Positions 60,760-64,000 of a stretch of DNA of 64,000 bases are shown piece by piece. The position numbers and the translations under genes are program-made. Origin of the DNA: Actinoallomurus iriomotensis (GTDB lineage Bacteria; Actinomycetota; Actinomycetes; Streptosporangiales; Streptosporangiaceae); contig NZ_BSTJ01000010.1 in assembly GCF_030269445.1 (NCBI RefSeq), positions 62,001 to 126,000 on the forward strand, in the 5' to 3' direction. Positions within the stretch are counted from its first letter, which is position 1. Each line of letters starts with the position of its first letter. Below the pieces are notes generated by a model. That model saw only the letters and a list, made by a program, of their open reading frames with translations. It did not search any database and had not been told where the DNA came from.

Positions 60760-62289
60760 GTGACGACGACTTCGGCCGCACCCGTCAAGGGGGTCGGCTT
60801 CCGGTCGGAACGCGGGCCCGTGCTCGCCGCTCTCATGCTCAGCACCGGGCTGGTCGCGCTGGACAGCACGATCATCGCCACGGCGGTGCCGTCCGTGGTC
60901 GGCGACCTCGGCGGCTTCTCCCAGTTCCCGTGGCTGTTCTCGATCTACCTGCTGACCCAGGCCGTCACCGTGCCGCTGTACGGCAAGTTCGCCGACGTCG
61001 TCGGGCGCCGGCCGGTGATGTTCTTCGGCATCGCCGTGTTCCTGCTCGGCTCGGTGCTGTGCGGGGCCGCCTGGGACATGCCGGCGCTGATCGCCTTCCG
61101 CGCCGTGCAGGGCGTCGGCGCGGGCGCCGTCCAGCCGATGAGCATGACGATGGTGGGCGACATGTACACGGTGGAGGAGCGGGCCCGGGTCCAGGGGTAC
61201 CTCGCGAGCGTCTGGGGGATCGCCGCCGTGATCGGCCCGACCCTCGGCGGCGTCTTCTCCCAGTACGTCTCATGGCGCTGGATCTTCTTCGTCAACCTGC
61301 CGCTGGGCGCGGTCGCCGCCTGGATGCTCGCCCGCCGGTTCAAGGAGAAGGTGACGCGGCGCTCCCACACGATCGACTACGCGGGCGCGGTGCTGCTGAC
61401 CGGCGGCTGCTCGCTGATGATCCTCGGGCTGCTCGAGGGCGGGGTCTCGTGGGGCTGGGCGTCCACGACGAGCCTGGCGGTCTTCGCCGTCGGCGCGGTC
61501 ATGCTCGCGGCGTTCGTGCTGGTCGAGCGCAGGGCGGCGGAGCCGATCCTGCCGCTCTGGGTCTTCGGCCGCCGGGTGCTCACCGGCGGTAACCTCTCCG
61601 CGGTCGTGGTCGGCGCCGTCATGATCGGGCTCAGCTCGTACGTGCCGACGTACGCCCAGGCCGTGCTCGGCACCGGAGCGCTGCTGGCCGGGTTCGTGCT
61701 GGCCGCGCTCTCGGTCGGCTGGCCGCTCACGGCGACCTTCTCCGGCCGTGTCTACCTGCGCATCGGCTTCCGCGACACCGGGCTGACGGGCAACGTGATC
61801 CTGGTCCTGGGCACCTCGCTCTGCCTCCTGCTCGGCACCCGCTCGCACGTGTGGGAGGTCGGGGCGGTCTGCTTCCTCGTCGGCGCGGGGCTCGGCCTGA
61901 TGGCCAGCCCGGTCCTCGTGGCCGCCCAGTCGGTCGTCGGCTGGGAGCGCCGCGGCGTCGTGACCGGGATCAACATGTTCAGCCGCTCGCTCGGCAGCGC
62001 CGTCGGCGCGGCGGTGTTCGGCGCGATCGCCAACGCCACCCTCGCGGACCACTTCGCGCACCCGCCGGCCGCGCTCGCCGGGCGGCTGCCCAGGAGCGTC
62101 GACGCGTCGAGCCTCGCGCTCACCGGGCACGGCGGTACGGACGCCCCCGACGTGAGGGCGTTCGTGCGCGAAGGCCTGTACGGCGCGACGCACCACGTCT
62201 TCGTCGCGATCGTCGTCGTGGCCGTTCTCGGGGTGGCGGCGCTGCTGCTCATGCCGAGGAGGATCGACCGGCCGGCCGTCGAGGGCTGA
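60760..62289 (+). CDS. MFS drug exporter, EmrB/QacA (DHA2) family
   Basis: A 509-aa protein with 14 predicted helices. Motifs are LDSTIIATAVPSVVGDLG near 35, FADVVGRRPVMFFG (motif A), and GPTLGGVFSQYVSWRWIFFVN (motif C). Such pumps export drugs or metabolites with protons. The GTG at 60760 is behind AGGAAGG, eleven bases away. It follows cydC after 106 bases, with its own promoter likely. The LysR-like remnant downstream may once have been linked to it. The substrate is unknown. Confidence 0.88.
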   Translation: MTTTSAAPVKGVGFRSERGPVLAALMLSTGLVALDSTIIATAVPSVVGDLGGFSQFPWLFSIYLLTQAVTVPLYGKFADVVGRRPVMFFGIAVFLLGSVLCGAAWDMPALIAFRAVQGVGAGAVQPMSMTMVGDMYTVEERARVQGYLASVWGIAAVIGPTLGGVFSQYVSWRWIFFVNLPLGAVAAWMLARRFKEKVTRRSHTIDYAGAVLLTGGCSLMILGLLEGGVSWGWASTTSLAVFAVGAVMLAAFVLVERRAAEPILPLWVFGRRVLTGGNLSAVVVGAVMIGLSSYVPTYAQAVLGTGALLAGFVLAALSVGWPLTATFSGRVYLRIGFRDTGLTGNVILVLGTSLCLLLGTRSHVWEVGAVCFLVGAGLGLMASPVLVAAQSVVGWERRGVVTGINMFSRSLGSAVGAAVFGAIANATLADHFAHPPAALAGRLPRSVDASSLALTGHGGTDAPDVRAFVREGLYGATHHVFVAIVVVAVLGVAALLLMPRRIDRPAVEG

Positions 62290-62375
62290 GGGTCCGCCCC
62301 CCGCGCCGGTGAATGCAGTTCGTCCGAGACGTCGGCTCGTCCGAAGACGGGGGAGGCGGACTCACTCAGTTTAAA

Positions 62376-62391
62376 TCTACGTGTATGTAGA
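62376..62391. promoter_or_regulatory. AT-rich TCTAC-N6-GTAGA dyad
   Basis: TCTACGTGTATGTAGA sits in an AT-rich patch after the exporter gene. It looks like a repressor operator, but no intact gene starts beside it. Confidence 0.4.
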
Positions 62392-62406
62392 AATATAGTG
62401 CTCGGA

Positions 62407-62682
62407 CTACCAGACGGCCAGGCTGCTCGTGAGGGCCGGACCCTCACTCCGCAGCAGGCGCGTGAACGCCTGCGCGGGCAGGCCCTCCGCCCCGGCCGCG
62501 CGCACGATGCGCACGTCGCGTCGCCACAGCGGGCCCGGGAGTTCGAGGATCTCGGGGCCTTCGCCGAGGATCCCGATGCCGAGCCGGGCACGCGCGAACG
62601 CGGTGACCGTGGTCGGCATGGTCGTGACGATCACCCGTGCCGGTTCCCTGCCTCCGATGCGTGACCCACAGGCGGTGACGCA
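62407..62682 (-). pseudogene. Probable 3' fragment of a LysR-type regulator gene
   Basis: The frame is open for 92 codons and begins directly after an in-frame TGA at 62683-62685. The translation (TTVTAFARARLGIGILGEG, ELPGPLWRRDVRIVRAAG, TRLLRSEGPAL) resembles the last third of a LysR effector-binding domain. There is no room for the DNA-binding part, because a methyltransferase gene ends at 62712. I read it as a decayed remnant; a 75-aa ORF from the GTG at 62634 is possible but less likely. Confidence 0.35.
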
Positions 62683-62711
62683 TCACCAGGAATCACTCGT
62701 CTAGTGGTGGT

Positions 62712-63566
62712 TCAGGGTTTGCGGGCGATCCCGCCGTACATGGCGATGTCGGTGTCGTCGATGTGGGCGCCGGTCGCGTCGGGGTGCCACTTGTGGATCT
62801 GCACCACGCCCGGCTCCTGGAGTTCGAGCCCGTCGAAGAACTTCTCCGCCTGGGCCAGGGTGCGCCAGCGAAGGGTCTCGCCGTGCGCGTGGTAGATCTC
62901 CCGTACCTTGCCCAGCACCTCGGGGTCGAAGTCGTCGGTGGCGATCGCGGCCGCGAAGTAGCTGCCCGAGGGCAGGATGTCGATGATCTGCCGCACCACG
63001 CGGTAGGCCTCTTCGTCGTCCTCGATGAAGTGCACCATGGCGATCAGCGTCAGCCCGATGGGGCGGCTGAGGTCGAGGGTCTCGAGCAGCTCGGGCGCCG
63101 AGATGATCTTCTCCGGCTCGCGCATGTCCGCCTGGATGTAGGCGGTCCTGCCCTCGCGGGTGCCGTTCATCAACGCCCGGGCGTGGACGAGCACGACGGG
63201 ATCGTTGTCGACGTAGACGATCCGGCATTCGGGCGCGATCTCCTGAGCCACCTCATGGAAGTTGGGCGAGGTGGGGATGCCGGTGCCGATATCGAGAAAC
63301 TGACGGATCCCTTTCTCCGCGGTCAGATGGCGAACCACGCGATGCATGAAGGAACGGTTGGCGTGCATATGAACGCGCAGCGCCGGCCATACCTTGAGGG
63401 TGGCGTCACCCGCCGCTCGATCCGCGGCGTAGTTGTCCTTGCCGCCGAGGATGTAGTCGTAGATCCGCGCGCCGTGGGCCACGTCCGTGCGAAGCGCCGC
63501 CGAAGGTCTGGTCGTGAGCTCGTCGGCGATGGTGTCGTCGGACACGTCGCCATCCGCCTTGCTCAC
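62712..63566 (-). CDS. SAM-dependent methyltransferase, DUF574 (PF04672) family, second copy
   Basis: A 284-aa protein. The GTG at 63566 follows GGAGGA; an in-frame start at 63611 lacks such a site. Signatures are RIYDYILGGKDNYAADR near 33, FLDIGTGIPTSPN near 85, RIVYVDNDPVVL, and QADMREPEKII. It is a diverged paralogue of the gene at 16524. Unlike that copy it has a longer acidic N-terminus. Substrate unknown. It is downstream of the LysR gene at the window edge on the same strand, with a 115-base gap. Confidence 0.88.
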   Translation of the reverse strand: MSKADGDVSDDTIADELTTRPSAALRTDVAHGARIYDYILGGKDNYAADRAAGDATLKVWPALRVHMHANRSFMHRVVRHLTAEKGIRQFLDIGTGIPTSPNFHEVAQEIAPECRIVYVDNDPVVLVHARALMNGTREGRTAYIQADMREPEKIISAPELLETLDLSRPIGLTLIAMVHFIEDDEEAYRVVRQIIDILPSGSYFAAAIATDDFDPEVLGKVREIYHAHGETLRWRTLAQAEKFFDGLELQEPGVVQIHKWHPDATGAHIDDTDIAMYGGIARKP

Positions 63567-63681
63567 AGCCGTTTTCCTCCTGTCGCTCGGGCAGGCTCCC
63601 AGGTAAAGCATAGGCCAATTCGCGTACCGTCCGTCCGTCTGACCGACCTTTACCAGCGTGTGTCGAATGGCGCGGCGAAAA

Positions 63682-64000
63682 TCATCTCTCCGGCGCCGGG
63701 AACGCCTGCGCGGCGGCTTTCGCGAAGTCGCGGATCGGGTCGGTGTCGGTGAGCCATACGGGCGCGCAGACGACGGGCGGCAGGCCCGACACGGGCACGG
63801 TGACGACGTGGGGGTCGTCCGGACGCAGCGACGCCACGGTCAGGTGGATGAGCTCCCCTTCGGCGACCAGCAGGATCGCCTCCTCGATGGACGCGGAGGT
63901 GTGCACGGGCATCCGGCGAAGCGGGCGTCCGCCCGGGGTTCGCGAGGGTATCCACGTGTCGGCGAACCGCGCCGGGAAGTCGCTCGGATAGAGGATGTCG
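63682..64000 (-). CDS. LysR-family regulator, 3' part (5' end outside window)
   Basis: The reading frame is open from the right edge to a stop at 63682, about 105 codons. The sequence DILYPSDFPARFADTW, TPGGRPLRR, SIEEAILLVAEGELIHLTV and PVVCAPVWLTDTDPIRDFA fits the C-terminal half of a LysR effector-binding domain, including the second Rossmann-like lobe. An internal ATG at 63912 is not the true start. The DNA-binding domain would lie beyond base 64000. Confidence 0.65.
   Translation of the reverse strand, partial: DILYPSDFPARFADTWIPSRTPGGRPLRRMPVHTSASIEEAILLVAEGELIHLTVASLRPDDPHVVTVPVSGLPPVVCAPVWLTDTDPIRDFAKAAAQAFPAPER

Noticed and set aside
1-64000. tRNA, rRNA, riboswitch, intact transposase or integrase
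   Set aside because: I scanned for cloverleaf-like arms, known element motifs and recombinase-like translations and found nothing I can support. A covariance-model search would be decisive.

Overview
The window is chromosomal DNA of a high-GC actinomycete. Almost every codon ends in G or C, GTG starts and ATGA/GTGA overlaps are common, and gene families such as SARP/AfsR, DUF574-type SAM methyltransferases, WD40 Ser/Thr kinases and NACHT ATPases are typical of the group. A member of the Streptosporangiales/Thermomonosporaceae is plausible, but I cannot assign a genus from sequence alone. I see no rRNA, tRNA, CRISPR array or intact insertion sequence.

Layout, left to right. 0-6 kb: an edge-truncated acyltransferase, then a divergent polysaccharide pair, a GH2 exo-beta-D-glucosaminidase and a secreted CBM2-Ig-GH5 cellulase, with a perfect CebR/CelR-type operator in front of the cellulase. 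6-9 kb: a SARP/NB-ARC/TPR regulator. 9.4-10.7 kb: a YraQ/ArsP-type permease whose promoter holds a CsoR-like operator. 11-14.2 kb: a serine-hydrolase lipoprotein divergent from a two-component system. 14.3-19.5 kb: gluconate permease, a solitary HypA-like protein, a DUF574 methyltransferase, a Met/Arg-rich protein and a zinc alcohol/formaldehyde dehydrogenase. 19.5-24.7 kb: a Ser/Thr kinase, a stand-alone alanyl-tRNA synthetase and a secreted VanX-type dipeptidase that overlaps it tail to tail.

25.0-33.05 kb looks like an accessory island: it appears less GC-rich than its flanks, orphan hairpins lie at its left edge, and imperfect direct repeats flank its core. It encodes a HATPase protein, a BldC/MerR-like HTH protein, an XRE/zinc-ribbon regulator, a GNAT enzyme, and a tightly coupled set: glycosyltransferase-like protein, thymidylate-synthase homologue with a predicted (d)CMP-type active site, NDP-kinase-like protein, radical-SAM-like protein with an altered Cys motif, and a DEDDh exonuclease. 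I infer a system that makes or handles a modified, perhaps glycosylated, cytosine nucleotide. It is my main candidate for an undescribed system.

33-37 kb: two tandem Ser/Thr kinases with WD40 sensor domains. 37.2-47.1 kb: a coherent polyhydroxybutyrate-use locus comprising a secreted PHB depolymerase, a second secreted esterase, a five-gene branched-chain-amino-acid-type ABC importer, a GAF/PucR regulator and 3-hydroxybutyrate dehydrogenase. The importer probably carries 3-hydroxybutyrate or its oligomers. 47-54.8 kb: small secreted or membrane proteins, a 1031-aa NACHT ATPase (possible phage defence), and a TetR repressor divergent from an FAD monooxygenase. 54.8-62.3 kb: the cydABDC cytochrome bd operon behind an array of GTAGTAC-type dyads, then an EmrB-type exporter. 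62.4-64 kb: a LysR-like gene fragment, a second DUF574 methyltransferase, and the 3' part of a LysR regulator cut by the window edge.
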